64,000 nucleotides of DNA from Pantoea sp050157905. Its GTDB lineage: Bacteria > Pseudomonadota > Gammaproteobacteria > Enterobacterales > Enterobacteriaceae. The DNA lies in NCBI RefSeq assembly GCF_050157905.1, contig NZ_JBKIWZ010000003.1:124001-188000 (forward strand). Direction: 5' to 3'. Position 1 is the stretch's first letter. Every line of letters starts with the position of its first letter. Positions 52,793 to 62,462 of this stretch are shown in pieces. Under the pieces are notes generated by a model, which saw only the letters and a program-made list of their open reading frames with translations, made no database searches and was not told the origin of the DNA. Made by a program: the position numbers and the translations under genes.

Positions 52793-53695
52793 TCAGCGAA
52801 TAGCGAGTTCGCTCAGTGCCGACAGCAGTGCATCCACTTTAGGCAAAAACTGTTTGCGCCGCGGCCATACCGCGCTCAGCGTCAGGCCGTCAGGCTGGAG
52901 ATGCGGCATAATAATCTCCAGTTCGCCTGCCACTACGGCGCGCTGAATCAGCCAGGAGGGCATCTGCGCGATTCCCAGCCCTGCCAGAACGGCCTGCAGC
53001 TGGGCATCCACATCGCCCAGCGCCAGTCGGTAGGGCACCTCACGCCAGTGCGGCTGACCATCTTCAGTTGTGAACAGCCAGGGCTTGGTGCTGCCATCGA
53101 CCCGCTCATAAAGGATGGCAGGATGTTTCAGTAGCGCTGTTTCACTTTCAGGGCGTCCCTCGCGATCCAGATAAGCGGGAGAGGCGCAGAACTGCATCTG
53201 CTCACGTCCCATATTGCGCCAGCCCAGCGACGCAGGCAGGTCCGGTGCGCCGCCGATCCGCACCGCCACATCCACACCCTCTTCAAACAGGTCAACAAAC
53301 CGGTCCGACAGACTCAGGCTTATCGCCAGTTCCGGGTGCTGCTGGCAAAAGGGCACCAGCAGCGGCATGACGTTAAGACGGCCATAGGTCGTCGGTACGG
53401 CCAGCTTCAGACGGCCGGACGGAATGGTGCGCTGCGCCGCCAGCACCGCTTCCGCTTCAGCCAGGTCCTCCAGAATGCGCATACAGGTCTGATAGTAGGC
53501 GCTGCCCGCATCGGTCAGGCTCAGACTGCGGGTGGTACGCTCCAGCAGCCTCGATCCCAGGCGCGTCTCCAGGCGACTGACGCTTTTACTGATTGCCGAG
53601 CCAGTGACATGCAGGCGCTGGGCGGCGGCGGTAAAACTGCCACATTCGACACTGGCAACGAACGGCAAAATATCCTTAAGGCGGTGATCGTGCAT
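52793..53695 (-). CDS. LysR-family transcriptional regulator
   Basis: A 300-residue LysR protein with N-terminal winged helix (FVASVECGSFTAAAQRLHVT, then GSAISKSVSRLETRLGSRLL) and a periplasmic-binding-protein-like effector domain with RIGGAPDLPASLGWRNMG. It diverges from the PRISE reductase gene across 100 bases, the usual LysR target arrangement, so it probably controls that gene. Confidence 0.9.
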   Translation of the reverse strand: MHDHRLKDILPFVASVECGSFTAAAQRLHVTGSAISKSVSRLETRLGSRLLERTTRSLSLTDAGSAYYQTCMRILEDLAEAEAVLAAQRTIPSGRLKLAVPTTYGRLNVMPLLVPFCQQHPELAISLSLSDRFVDLFEEGVDVAVRIGGAPDLPASLGWRNMGREQMQFCASPAYLDREGRPESETALLKHPAILYERVDGSTKPWLFTTEDGQPHWREVPYRLALGDVDAQLQAVLAGLGIAQMPSWLIQRAVVAGELEIIMPHLQPDGLTLSAVWPRRKQFLPKVDALLSALSELAIR

Positions 53696-53795
53696 CGATT
53701 AATGAACTCAGGTTAAGAATGCTGTGAATAAATGCCAGAGATAAGAACTGAATTCTCTATTAGGCTTAGAATTACGCAAAACGAGGAGAAATCAA

Positions 53796-54863
53796 ATGAA
53801 AAAGCACGCTTTGATTGTGGGCATCAGCGGTGTTATCGGTCGCGCACTGGCAGAAAAACTTCAGCAGGAAGGCTGGGAAGTCAGCGGCCTGTCTCGCGGA
53901 CGTGGCGCGGTGCCTGTGGGCGTGACCAGTTTGACCGCCGATCTGACGGATGCCGACGCCGTACGCGAGGTCCTGAAATCGGAGAAACCAGACGCACTGT
54001 TCTTCAGTGTCTGGGCTCGTCAGGAAACTGAAAAAGAGAATATCCGCGTTAACGGCGGGATGGTTCGCAACGTGATCGAAGCGCTGGGTGATCGCCTCAA
54101 AGGTTCGCACGTGGCACTGGTGACCGGACTGAAGCACTATCTGGGGCCGTTCGAAGCTTACGGTAAGGGTGCAGTACCGGTGACGCCGTTCCGTGAAGAG
54201 CAGGGCCGTCAGCCGGTCGACAACTTCTATTATGCGCAGGAAGATGAGCTGTTTGCCGGTGCAGAGAAATATGATTATCGCTGGAGCGTGCATCGTCCGC
54301 ACACCATCATCGGCTACGCCGTAGGCAACGCGATGAATATGGGTCAGACGCTGGCAGTCTATGCGACGCTGTGTAAAGAGAAGGGCTGGCCCTTTATTTT
54401 CCCGGGCTCCCCGGAGCAGTGGAATGGCGTAGCAGACATGACTGATGCGGGTCTGCTGGCTGAACAGCTACACTGGGCAGCTACCTCACCTGACGCCGCC
54501 AATCAGGATTTCAACGCCGTGAATGGTGATGTGTTCCGCTGGAACTGGATGTGGCCAAAACTGGCTGAATACTTCGGTCTTGACGCCGCAGAATACCCGG
54601 CACAGATGATGCCGCTGGAAAACCGGATGGATGAAGCGCCTGCTGCGTGGAAGGCGATTGCAGAGCAGCATCAGCTGCGTGAGGCCGATATCACTAAGCT
54701 GGCCTCCTGGTGGCACACTGACGCCGACCTTGGGCGTCCGATGGAAGCCTTCACCGACATGAGCAAGAGCCGTAAGGCGGGCTTCACCGGCTACCGCAGC
54801 ACGCTTGACTCCTTCACTCAGCTGTTCGATAAGCTGAAAGCGGAAAAAGTAATTCCGGAATAA
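53796..54863 (+). CDS. PRISE-type SDR oxidoreductase (5-beta-reductase-like)
   Basis: The 355-residue NAD(P)H enzyme has the Rossmann start KKHALIVGISGVIGRALAEK. It then carries the PRISE marks ALVTGLKHYLGPFEAYGKG and NFYYAQEDELF, where the Tyr is catalytic, and HRPHTIIGYAVGNAMN. PRISE enzymes reduce C=C bonds of enones; plant progesterone 5-beta-reductase and iridoid synthase are relatives. The start follows AGGAG. It diverges from the LysR gene. Confidence 0.87.
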   Translation: MKKHALIVGISGVIGRALAEKLQQEGWEVSGLSRGRGAVPVGVTSLTADLTDADAVREVLKSEKPDALFFSVWARQETEKENIRVNGGMVRNVIEALGDRLKGSHVALVTGLKHYLGPFEAYGKGAVPVTPFREEQGRQPVDNFYYAQEDELFAGAEKYDYRWSVHRPHTIIGYAVGNAMNMGQTLAVYATLCKEKGWPFIFPGSPEQWNGVADMTDAGLLAEQLHWAATSPDAANQDFNAVNGDVFRWNWMWPKLAEYFGLDAAEYPAQMMPLENRMDEAPAAWKAIAEQHQLREADITKLASWWHTDADLGRPMEAFTDMSKSRKAGFTGYRSTLDSFTQLFDKLKAEKVIPE

Positions 54864-54869
54864 TCCCTG

Positions 54870-54898
54870 CAGGCGCCGATACCGGCGCCTGTTTTTTT
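54870..54898 (+). terminator. intrinsic terminator
   Basis: CAGGCGCCG and CGGCGCCTG form a 9-bp stem with loop ATAC, followed by seven T residues, shortly after the PRISE gene stop. Confidence 0.93.
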
Positions 54899-54945
54899 CC
54901 GGCAGAAGCTATACTCAGGCACGCGATAAGAAAAGGGAGGAACCT

Positions 54946-55602
54946 ATGGCAACGTGTTTCATTATCGGCGCGGCGGGCAAAGTCGGCCGACAGCTTACCC
55001 GTCAGCTAAGTAGTCGTAACCATGCGGTCACGGCACTGCACCGCAAACCGGACCAGGCTGAAATGCTGCAGGCGGCGGGTGCAAAGCCGGTAGCAGGCGA
55101 TATTCAGCAGCTGGATGTCACTGCGCTGGCTGCGCTGATGACCGGGCATGATGTTGCAGTTTTTACGGCGGGGGCGGGTGGAGCCGGGATGGCACTGACT
55201 GACGCCATCGATGGTGAAGGACTCAAACTGGCGGTTGCGGCAGCCGTTCAGGCCGGTGTCCCGCGCTTTATACTGGTTTCCGCGTTTCCTGATGCGGGTC
55301 GCGGTAAAACGCCGTCAGAGGGTTTCGAAAACTACATGCGTGTTAAACGTCTGGCAGATGCGGAATTGGTGGCGAGTAGCCTGGAGTGGGTGATCCTGCG
55401 GCCTGGGACGCTGACCGATGAAGCCGGTTCAGGGCAGATTCATGCCGATCTGGCCATTCCTTATGGTGACATTCCGCGCGCAGATGTGGCGGCGACGCTG
55501 GTTGGGTTAATTGAACATCCGGCGATTAAGTATCAGATCATCGAACTGACGAAAGGTGATTTGCAGATTGACGCGGCGTTGCAGCGGTTGCAGCGTGGCT
55601 AA
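54946..55602 (+). CDS. NAD(P)-binding SDR-like protein (YwnB/NmrA-like)
   Basis: A 218-residue atypical SDR with the loop CFIIGAAGKVGRQLTRQLSS. FILVSAFPDAGRGK and LEWVILRPGTLTDEAGSGQI are usual for this NAD(P)H-binding group, which resembles flavin reductases and stress proteins. The start follows GGAGGAA. A terminator separates it from the PRISE gene, so it has its own promoter. Confidence 0.86.
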   Translation: MATCFIIGAAGKVGRQLTRQLSSRNHAVTALHRKPDQAEMLQAAGAKPVAGDIQQLDVTALAALMTGHDVAVFTAGAGGAGMALTDAIDGEGLKLAVAAAVQAGVPRFILVSAFPDAGRGKTPSEGFENYMRVKRLADAELVASSLEWVILRPGTLTDEAGSGQIHADLAIPYGDIPRADVAATLVGLIEHPAIKYQIIELTKGDLQIDAALQRLQRG

Positions 55603-55682
55603 AAGAGAGGAGCCAGAACGGCCTGCATCTGGCAGCCGGGGGGCGTTCACCTGCCGCTCCCGGCCAGGCGTTTTCGTAAAAA

Positions 55683-55706
55683 AGCCCCGAAGCCGGGGCT
55701 TTTTTT
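55683..55706. terminator. bidirectional terminator
   Basis: AGCCCCG and CGGGGCT form a stem with loop AAGC, with a T-run on the + side and an A-run before it. It can serve both the SDR gene and the fumarase gene. Confidence 0.9.
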
Positions 55707-55723
55707 CTGTCTGAACGCAGGGC

Positions 55724-57370
55724 TTACTTCACGCATCCGGCGCAGTGTGCGCGCTCGATGTGCCGGAAGAAGTCATTGCCTTTGTCGTCGACCAGGATAA
55801 ACGCAGGGAAGTTTTCCACCTCGATTTTCCAGATCGCTTCCATACCCAGTTCGGGATAGGCCACACACTCCAGGCTCTTGATGCTCTGCTGCGCCAGGAC
55901 TGCGGCCGGACCGCCGATGCTGCCCAGGTAGAAGCCGCCATGTTTCTGACAGGCATCGGTGACCTGCTGGCTGCGATTGCCTTTCGCAAGCATGATCCTG
56001 CTGCCGCCATGGGCCTGCAGCAGATCCACATAAGAGTCCATGCGTCCTGCCGTCGTCGGGCCGAGCGAACCGGAGGCATAGCCTTCTGGCGTCTTAGCCG
56101 GACCGGCGTAATAGATCGGGTGATCCTTGATGTACTGCGGTAACCCTTCGCCGTTATCGATGCGCTCTTTAAGTTTGGCATGGGCGATATCACGCGCCAC
56201 GATGATGGTGCCGGTCAGGGAAAGACGGGTAGAAACCGGATAGGCGGAAAGCTGCGCCAGAATCTCCTCCATCGGACGATTGAGATTGACCTGCAACACT
56301 TCGCCTTCGCCCTGCTGACGCAGTGCCTCCGGGATCAGACGACCTGGATTGGATTCCAGTTTCTCAATCCAGATGCCTTCACGGTTAATCTTCGCTTTGA
56401 TGTTACGGTCAGCCGAGCAGGAAACACCCATACCAACCGGGCAGGAGGCACCATGACGCGGCAGACGGACGACGCGAATGTCGTGCGCGAAATATTTACC
56501 GCCAAACTGCGCGCCCAGACCGAGCTGCTGCGCCGCTTCCAGCAGTTCCTGCTCCAGCTGAACGTCCCGGAACGCCTGACCGTGCTCGTTGCCCTCGGTG
56601 GGCAGACCGTCGTAATAGTGCGTCGAGGCGAGTTTAACCGTTTTCAGCGTGCTCTCTGCCGAGGTGCCGCCAATGACAAAAGCGATATGGTAAGGCGGGC
56701 AGGCGGCGGTGCCGAGGGTTCGCATCTTATCCACCAGGTAATTCTTCAGCTTGCCCGGGCTGAGCAACGCTTTGGTTTCCTGATAAAGGTAAGTTTTATT
56801 GGCGGAACCGCCTCCTTTGGCGATACAGAGGAATTTGTACTCATCCCCATCCACGCTGTAGAGGTCAATCTGCGCAGGCAGGTTGGTGCCAGTGTTCACC
56901 TCTTTATACATATCCAGCGCAGCGTTCTGCGAATAACGCAGGTTCTCTTCAATGTAGGTGTTGTAAATACCTTCTGACAGCGCGGCTTCATCTCCACCAC
57001 CGGTCCAGACACGCTGACCCTTTTTGCCCATGATGATCGCGGTGCCAGTATCCTGACAGGTTGGCAGCACGCCTTTGGCGGCAATTTCCGAGTTTCTCAG
57101 AAACTGCAGAGCGACATATTTGTCATTGTCGCTGGCTTCCGGGTCGTCAAGGATAGAGGCAACCTGCTGCTGGTGGGCTGGACGCAACATGAAAGAGGCA
57201 TCGTGGAACGCCTGCTGAGCGAGTAAGGTCAGGGCCTGAGGCGCGACTTTCAGGATCTCCTGACCCTCAAATTCAGCGACAGAAACATGTTCGCGACTCA
57301 GCAGATAATATTCAGTTTCGTCGTGGGACAGTGGAAAGGGGTTCTGATAGACAAAAGGTTTGTTCGACAT
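55724..57370 (-). CDS. class I fumarate hydratase
   Basis: The 548-residue [4Fe-4S] enzyme interconverts malate and fumarate. It matches E. coli FumA/FumB in length and in the cluster Cys regions (LPTCQDTGTAIIMGKKGQRV, SCPVGMGVSCSADRNIKAK). The end HCAGCVK is present too. FumA and FumB cannot be separated by sequence here. The neighbouring dicarboxylate permease and NADH:fumarate reductase suggest an anaerobic, FumB-like role making fumarate. Confidence 0.93.
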   Translation of the reverse strand: MSNKPFVYQNPFPLSHDETEYYLLSREHVSVAEFEGQEILKVAPQALTLLAQQAFHDASFMLRPAHQQQVASILDDPEASDNDKYVALQFLRNSEIAAKGVLPTCQDTGTAIIMGKKGQRVWTGGGDEAALSEGIYNTYIEENLRYSQNAALDMYKEVNTGTNLPAQIDLYSVDGDEYKFLCIAKGGGSANKTYLYQETKALLSPGKLKNYLVDKMRTLGTAACPPYHIAFVIGGTSAESTLKTVKLASTHYYDGLPTEGNEHGQAFRDVQLEQELLEAAQQLGLGAQFGGKYFAHDIRVVRLPRHGASCPVGMGVSCSADRNIKAKINREGIWIEKLESNPGRLIPEALRQQGEGEVLQVNLNRPMEEILAQLSAYPVSTRLSLTGTIIVARDIAHAKLKERIDNGEGLPQYIKDHPIYYAGPAKTPEGYASGSLGPTTAGRMDSYVDLLQAHGGSRIMLAKGNRSQQVTDACQKHGGFYLGSIGGPAAVLAQQSIKSLECVAYPELGMEAIWKIEVENFPAFILVDDKGNDFFRHIERAHCAGCVK

Positions 57371-57526
57371 TTTTTCTCACTTACTGACTGGCTGACCCCC
57401 CGCGTGCAGGCGGCGGGGAACAACATCATAGGCGAATGTATTGTTTATTATGCTTCCCCGCCGTGGGTACGCCGGGGAAGTGCAGGAATGGTATCTTATA
57501 ACGCGTTGATCTGCATTTGGTATCCG

Positions 57527-59035
57527 TCAGAACATCCATACCATCCACGGATAGGCAATCAGCATCATAGACACCAGGAAGAGGGCGCCAAAAATCGTGC
57601 CCAGACGCCAGTAGTCTTTGGTCGGCAGATAGCCGCTTCCGTAGTAAATCGGACTCGGGCCGGTACCGTAAGGGGTGATGATGCCCATTACACCCAGGGA
57701 GGTACATAACATCAGGCAGAAAACGGGCATGTTAATACCCGGGATTGAGGCGGCGATGGTCAGCATGGCGGGTAACAGCGCGGTGGTGTGCGCGGTGGTA
57801 CTGGCAAACAGGTAGTGCAGCAGGAAGAAGGCAATCAGCAGGACCACGGCGGAAACCTGCGGATCGTAACCCTGCAGCAGCATACCCCCCTCTTTACCTA
57901 ACCAGGTGATGAACCCTACGCGGGCTAAGCCATCGGCCAGAGCCACCAGGGTGGCGAACCATGCAAAGGTGTTCCAGGCCGGTTTGTTACTGGTGATGTC
58001 GTTCCAGTTCAGCACGCCGGTCCACAGCATCAGGACCACAACCAGCAGGGCTGCCAGCGCCGGTTCAATCCAGGCGGTGGCGAAAATCCACATCAGCAAC
58101 GCACAGACCACAAATACCAGCAGCAGAATCTCATTGCGGGTCAGACGGCCCAGTTTTTCCAGTTCGGCGATAGCCCATTTTGGCACTTCGTCGTTGATTT
58201 TGACTTCAGGCGGATAGAACCAGTAGGCCAGCAGCGGCATGGTCAGAATCAGCAGCAGGCCCAGCGGCAGGAAGGCCAGGAACCACATCCCCCATGAGAT
58301 ATCAAAACCGATGATGCTTTTCACCAGCGCCAGCGCCAGCAGGTTAGGTGCCAGCGCAGAGAGGAACATGGAGCTGGTGATACAGGCGGCGGTAATTGCA
58401 ACCCACATCAGGTAAGAGCCGATTTTACGGGCGCTGGGGTCATTGGGTTTAGAGCCATACAGCGGCGGCAGGTTAGCGATAATCGGATAGATGGTGCCGC
58501 CACTGCGCGCGGTGTTTGACGGCGTAAACGGTGCCAGAAGCAGGTCAGCGAAGGTAATGGCGTAACCCAGCGTCAGGCTGCGACGACCCAGATACTTCAC
58601 CAGAATCAGGGCCAGGCGACGACCAAACTGGGTTTTGTCATAACCGGCGGCGAACATAAAGGCACCGAAGATTAGCCAGACGGTGGAGTTACCGAAGCCG
58701 CTCACTGCCCACTTAAAGGATTCACTGGCAGCTTTGAATTTCGGATTGGCCAACTCAGCCGGACTGAAAAGCAGGAACTGACTGAAGAGGGCGATGACCA
58801 CGACCCCGGTCAGGCCAATCACCGCACCCGGCAGCGGTTCGAAGATCAAACCGACGATCACCCCGACGAAGATGGCGAAGAAGTGCCAGGCATAAGGTTC
58901 AAGTCCGGCGGGGGCAGGCACCAGTAATAACAGCACGGCTACCATCACCGGCAAGGCAAGCATAAGCGCTTTCTTTCTGGCTGCCGCTGCAGGTGAGGCT
59001 TTGGGCGGTTCGGTTACAGCTGAGAGTGTTTTCAT
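57527..59035 (-). CDS. DASS-family dicarboxylate/anion permease (TtdT/CitT-like)
   Basis: A 502-residue carrier with about 12 hydrophobic segments. The two Ser-Asn-Thr-like hairpins are APFTPSNTARSGGTIYPI and HYLFASTTAHTTALLPAM, and GVMGIITPYGTGPSPIYYGS is typical of the CitT/TtdT/YbhI type. These exchange a C4 dicarboxylate or tartrate for succinate. It lies upstream of the fumarase gene on the same strand, 156 bases away. Confidence 0.9.
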   Translation of the reverse strand: MKTLSAVTEPPKASPAAAARKKALMLALPVMVAVLLLLVPAPAGLEPYAWHFFAIFVGVIVGLIFEPLPGAVIGLTGVVVIALFSQFLLFSPAELANPKFKAASESFKWAVSGFGNSTVWLIFGAFMFAAGYDKTQFGRRLALILVKYLGRRSLTLGYAITFADLLLAPFTPSNTARSGGTIYPIIANLPPLYGSKPNDPSARKIGSYLMWVAITAACITSSMFLSALAPNLLALALVKSIIGFDISWGMWFLAFLPLGLLLILTMPLLAYWFYPPEVKINDEVPKWAIAELEKLGRLTRNEILLLVFVVCALLMWIFATAWIEPALAALLVVVLMLWTGVLNWNDITSNKPAWNTFAWFATLVALADGLARVGFITWLGKEGGMLLQGYDPQVSAVVLLIAFFLLHYLFASTTAHTTALLPAMLTIAASIPGINMPVFCLMLCTSLGVMGIITPYGTGPSPIYYGSGYLPTKDYWRLGTIFGALFLVSMMLIAYPWMVWMF

Positions 59036-59618
59036 AGTGTTTTATCTGCAAGTTGAGAAGAATACGATGTGCGCCCCGGCGTTTAATCACTTTCTTTTTA
59101 TTCTTACTGGTGTGAATAAACCGCGATGAACGAATTTTGGCTAATCTGCTGAAGAACTGTTGAGCGCCGATTTTAACGTCATGTAAATATGATGCGATTT
59201 TCTTAAATATTAACTTTGATCTGGATCAAAGAAATTAAGTTATTGTCATGGCGTTTTAACATTTATTTTTAAATTATCTTCAGATAAGTGATGTTTAGAG
59301 CATTATGTGACAGGTGTCAATAATCAGGCAGAGCACAAAGACAAGTAATTCCTTTATAAGCCATTGTTTTTAATGTTTTTAATTGAAGTGTAAATGAGGT
59401 GTTGCATTTTGTTTTCTATTGCTTAACAATTAATGCAGCGTCACTCTGATAAAACAGAGGATTTAATTTAAGAAGCCTTTGAAGCTTAAAAAAGTAAAGT
59501 TATTACTTATTAAAGCAGGAAAGCGAGTATATTAAGTCTATGACATCGGACCACTTAATTAAGCGATGATTTGCGTCCGCTAAAATTTCCAGACTTTTAA
59601 ATCTTGGAGTTTATCGCG
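59036..59618. promoter_or_regulatory. AT-rich divergent control region of the dicarboxylate module
   Basis: These 583 bases hold no gene. Besides the FNR site at 59216-59229, the palindrome CTTAATTAAG (59554-59563) lies close to the reductase start and could be a target for the DcuR-type regulator encoded at the window's end. The A+T content is clearly above that of the neighbouring genes. Confidence 0.6.
59216..59229. promoter_or_regulatory. FNR binding site
   Basis: TTGAT-CTGG-ATCAA is a perfect match to the FNR consensus TTGAT-N4-ATCAA. It sits about 180 bases from the permease start and 390 from the reductase start, so it would best suit anaerobic activation of the permease-fumarase arm, but may serve both. 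Confidence 0.8.
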
Positions 59619-62399
59619 ATGAATACTCTCACTCCCATCCTGAATCCCCTGACGCTCCCTGGCGGCGCCGTGCTGAAGAACCGGCTGGTGATGGCACCCA
59701 TGACCACCTGTACCGGTTTTTATGACGGTACGGTCACCAGCGAGCTGGTCGAATATTATCGCGCCCGTGCAGGCAGCATCGGTACCGTGATCGTCGAGTG
59801 CTGTTTTATCGATAACCGAGGCCCGGCGTTTCCGGGGGCGATCGCCATTGACAGTGATAACAAGATCCCCGGTCTGAAACGCATTGCGGACGCGATTAAA
59901 TCTGAAGGTTCTACTGCAATCCTGCAGATCTATCACGGTGGCCGCATGGTCGAGCCGGAACTGATCGGCGGGAAAACCCCGGTTGCGCCCAGTGCGATTG
60001 CCGCACCGCGTGAAGGGGCGACCAGACCGCTGGCGCTGACCGCCGATGAAGTCGAAACCATGATCATCAAATTTGGTGATGCTGTGAACCGTGCCATCAA
60101 GGCGGGCTTCGACGGTGTGGAAATTCATGGTGCCAACACTTACCTGATCCAGCAGTTCTATTCGCCGAACTCTAATCAGCGTGATGACAAATGGGGCGGC
60201 AGCCGCGATAACCGCGCGCGTTTCCCGCTGGAAGTGCTGGAGATCACCCACAAGATGGCGGCACGTTTCGCGCATAACGGCTTTATCATCGGCTATCGCT
60301 TCTCACCTGAAGAGATCGAAGTGCCCGGCATCCGGTTTGATGACACGCTCTATCTGCTGGAGAAACTGGCGGCGCGCGGTCTCGACTACGTGCACTTCTC
60401 TGTCGGTCAGCTGCTGCGTCCCTCAATTGTCGAGACCCAGGACCCTACGCCGCTGATCGAGAAGTATATCGCGATGCGTTCGCCTGAACTGGCGAAGGTT
60501 CCGGTGATTGGTGTCGGTGGCGTGGTAAACAAGGCCGATGCGGAGCTGGCGCTGGAGAAAGGCTACGATCTGGTGGCGATAGGTAAAGCCTGCATTGCCT
60601 ATCCGGACTGGGCCGACCGCATTCTCAATAACGAACATCTTGAACTTTACATCGACAGCAACAAACGCGAAGCGCTGCAGATCCCGGAACCACTCTGGCG
60701 CTTCTCACTGGTCGATGCGATGATCCGCGACATGAGCGAATCGGGCCGCAAATATAAAGCGGGCGTCTATCAGGAAAAAGTGGAAGCCGAGGCGCTGAAG
60801 CTGAAAATCAACGTGACGCTGGATACCGACCGTATCACCGACATCACGCTGGTACCGGATGACACCCTGGACGTGGACTTCACCACCACCTTTGAAAGCC
60901 TGCGTAACCGTATCCTGGTCGCCAACAGTCCACACGTCGATGCGATTACCGGCGCCACCACGCAGAGTGAGGCGCTGAAAAAAGCGGTGTCACGCGCCAT
61001 GACAACCTCCAGCAAAGAACACGTTATCGAAGAGGGCGGCAACCCTGACGCGCCTCAGAACTACGACGTGGTGGTTGTAGGCAGCGGCGGTGCCGGTCTG
61101 GCAGCGGCGATTCAGGCGCACGATCAGGGCGCGCGGGTGGTGATTATTGAGAAGATGCCGACCATCGGCGGCAACACCATCAAAGCTTCTGTGGGAATGA
61201 ACGCGGCAGAGACCCGCTTCCAGAAACTCAAAGGCATCGAGGACAGCAAGGAGCTCTTCTATGAAGAGACCCTGAAAGGGGGTCAGTTTAAAAATAACCC
61301 GGTGCTGCTGCGTGAGTTTGTTGACCTGGCCCCGGAAGCGATTGAGTGGCTGGCGGATCATGGCATTGAGCTGAATGACATCACCATCACCGGCGGGATG
61401 AGCATCGACCGCACCCATCGTCCGGCGGACCGCTCAGCGGTCGGCGGCTTCCTGATCAGCGGTCTGGTAAAAAATATTAACAGCCGCAATATTGACGTCC
61501 TGCTGGAAACTTCTGTTGAAGAGATTCTCTATGAGGATGGCGTAGTGACGGGTGTCAAAGTGGTGGATGAGTACAACGACAGCCGTATCCTGAACGCGAA
61601 AAGTGTGATTGTGGCGACGGGAGGATTCAGTGCTAACCGCGAGCTGGTGGTAAAATACCGTCCCGAACTTGACGGCTTCGTGACCACCAACCACAAAGGC
61701 GCGACCGGCAGTGGCATCGCGATGCTGGAAAAAATTGGCGCCGGCACCGTGGATATGGGCGAAATCCAGATTCACCCGACGGTGGAGCAGACGACCTCTT
61801 ACCTGGTGTCCGAGTCGATTCGCGGCGGAGGCGCCATCCTGGTCAGTCAGGCGGGCAAGCGTTTTTACAACGAAATGGAAACCCGTGACAAAGTGTCTGC
61901 ACAGATCATCGCTCTGCCGGAGAAGAGTGCCTGGATTGTGTTTGACGAGCAGGTGCGGATGAACAACAAGGCGGCGGATGAATATATTGCTAAAGGTTTT
62001 GTTATCAGTGCCCCGACCGTGGCGGAGCTGGCCATGAAACTGAATATGAGCGAGTCTCAGACGCTCGAAGCGACACTGGCTCGATACAACAACTTTGTCA
62101 GAATGCAGAGAGATGAAGACTTTGGTCGCCAGACTGCACTGCGTCACCCGCTGAGTGAAGCTCCGTTCTATGCGATTCGTATCGCACCGGGCGTGCATCA
62201 CACCATGGGTGGCGTCACCATCGACACCACCACTGCCGTGCTGGACAGTCAGAAACAGGTAATTAACGGTGCCTGGGCCTGTGGCGAGGTAGTGGGCGGT
62301 ATCCACGGCGCAAATCGCATTGGGGGTAACGCCGTCGCCGATATTATCATCTTTGGTATCCTGGCGGGCGGAAACGCTGCGGCCTATGCCCGCCGTTAA
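59619..62399 (+). CDS. soluble NADH:fumarate reductase-type flavoprotein (OYE + FMN-bind + FAD domains)
   Basis: The 926-residue protein has three domains. Residues 1 to about 335 are an OYE-like barrel (HGANTYLIQQFYSPNSNQRD) likely to accept NADH. Residues about 370-455 are an FMN-bind domain with the ApbE target DAITGATT, so FMN should be linked to Thr447. Residues about 475-925 are a fumarate-reductase/flavocytochrome-c FAD domain (VVVVGSGGAGLAAAIQAHDQ). It contains HRPADRSAVGGFLISGL and HHTMGGVTIDTTTAVL, and GGIHGANRIGGNAV near the end. No signal peptide is present. This layout is known from the cytoplasmic Klebsiella NADH:fumarate reductase. Acrylate or urocanate-like substrates cannot be excluded. 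ATG 59619 is chosen over TTG 59604. Confidence 0.9.
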   Translation: MNTLTPILNPLTLPGGAVLKNRLVMAPMTTCTGFYDGTVTSELVEYYRARAGSIGTVIVECCFIDNRGPAFPGAIAIDSDNKIPGLKRIADAIKSEGSTAILQIYHGGRMVEPELIGGKTPVAPSAIAAPREGATRPLALTADEVETMIIKFGDAVNRAIKAGFDGVEIHGANTYLIQQFYSPNSNQRDDKWGGSRDNRARFPLEVLEITHKMAARFAHNGFIIGYRFSPEEIEVPGIRFDDTLYLLEKLAARGLDYVHFSVGQLLRPSIVETQDPTPLIEKYIAMRSPELAKVPVIGVGGVVNKADAELALEKGYDLVAIGKACIAYPDWADRILNNEHLELYIDSNKREALQIPEPLWRFSLVDAMIRDMSESGRKYKAGVYQEKVEAEALKLKINVTLDTDRITDITLVPDDTLDVDFTTTFESLRNRILVANSPHVDAITGATTQSEALKKAVSRAMTTSSKEHVIEEGGNPDAPQNYDVVVVGSGGAGLAAAIQAHDQGARVVIIEKMPTIGGNTIKASVGMNAAETRFQKLKGIEDSKELFYEETLKGGQFKNNPVLLREFVDLAPEAIEWLADHGIELNDITITGGMSIDRTHRPADRSAVGGFLISGLVKNINSRNIDVLLETSVEEILYEDGVVTGVKVVDEYNDSRILNAKSVIVATGGFSANRELVVKYRPELDGFVTTNHKGATGSGIAMLEKIGAGTVDMGEIQIHPTVEQTTSYLVSESIRGGGAILVSQAGKRFYNEMETRDKVSAQIIALPEKSAWIVFDEQVRMNNKAADEYIAKGFVISAPTVAELAMKLNMSESQTLEATLARYNNFVRMQRDEDFGRQTALRHPLSEAPFYAIRIAPGVHHTMGGVTIDTTTAVLDSQKQVINGAWACGEVVGGIHGANRIGGNAVADIIIFGILAGGNAAAYARR

Positions 62400-62409
62400 T
62401 CACCCGCCC

Positions 62410-62440
62410 CAGCATCCGCCTCTGGCGGGTGCTGTTTTTT
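62410..62440 (+). terminator. terminator between reductase gene and apbE
   Basis: CAGCATCCGCC and GGCGGGTGCTG form an 11-bp stem with one G-T pair and a 3-base loop, followed by six T residues. It should limit read-through into apbE. Confidence 0.85.
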
Positions 62441-62462
62441 CCTCTTAAGAGCAGAGTCGCCT

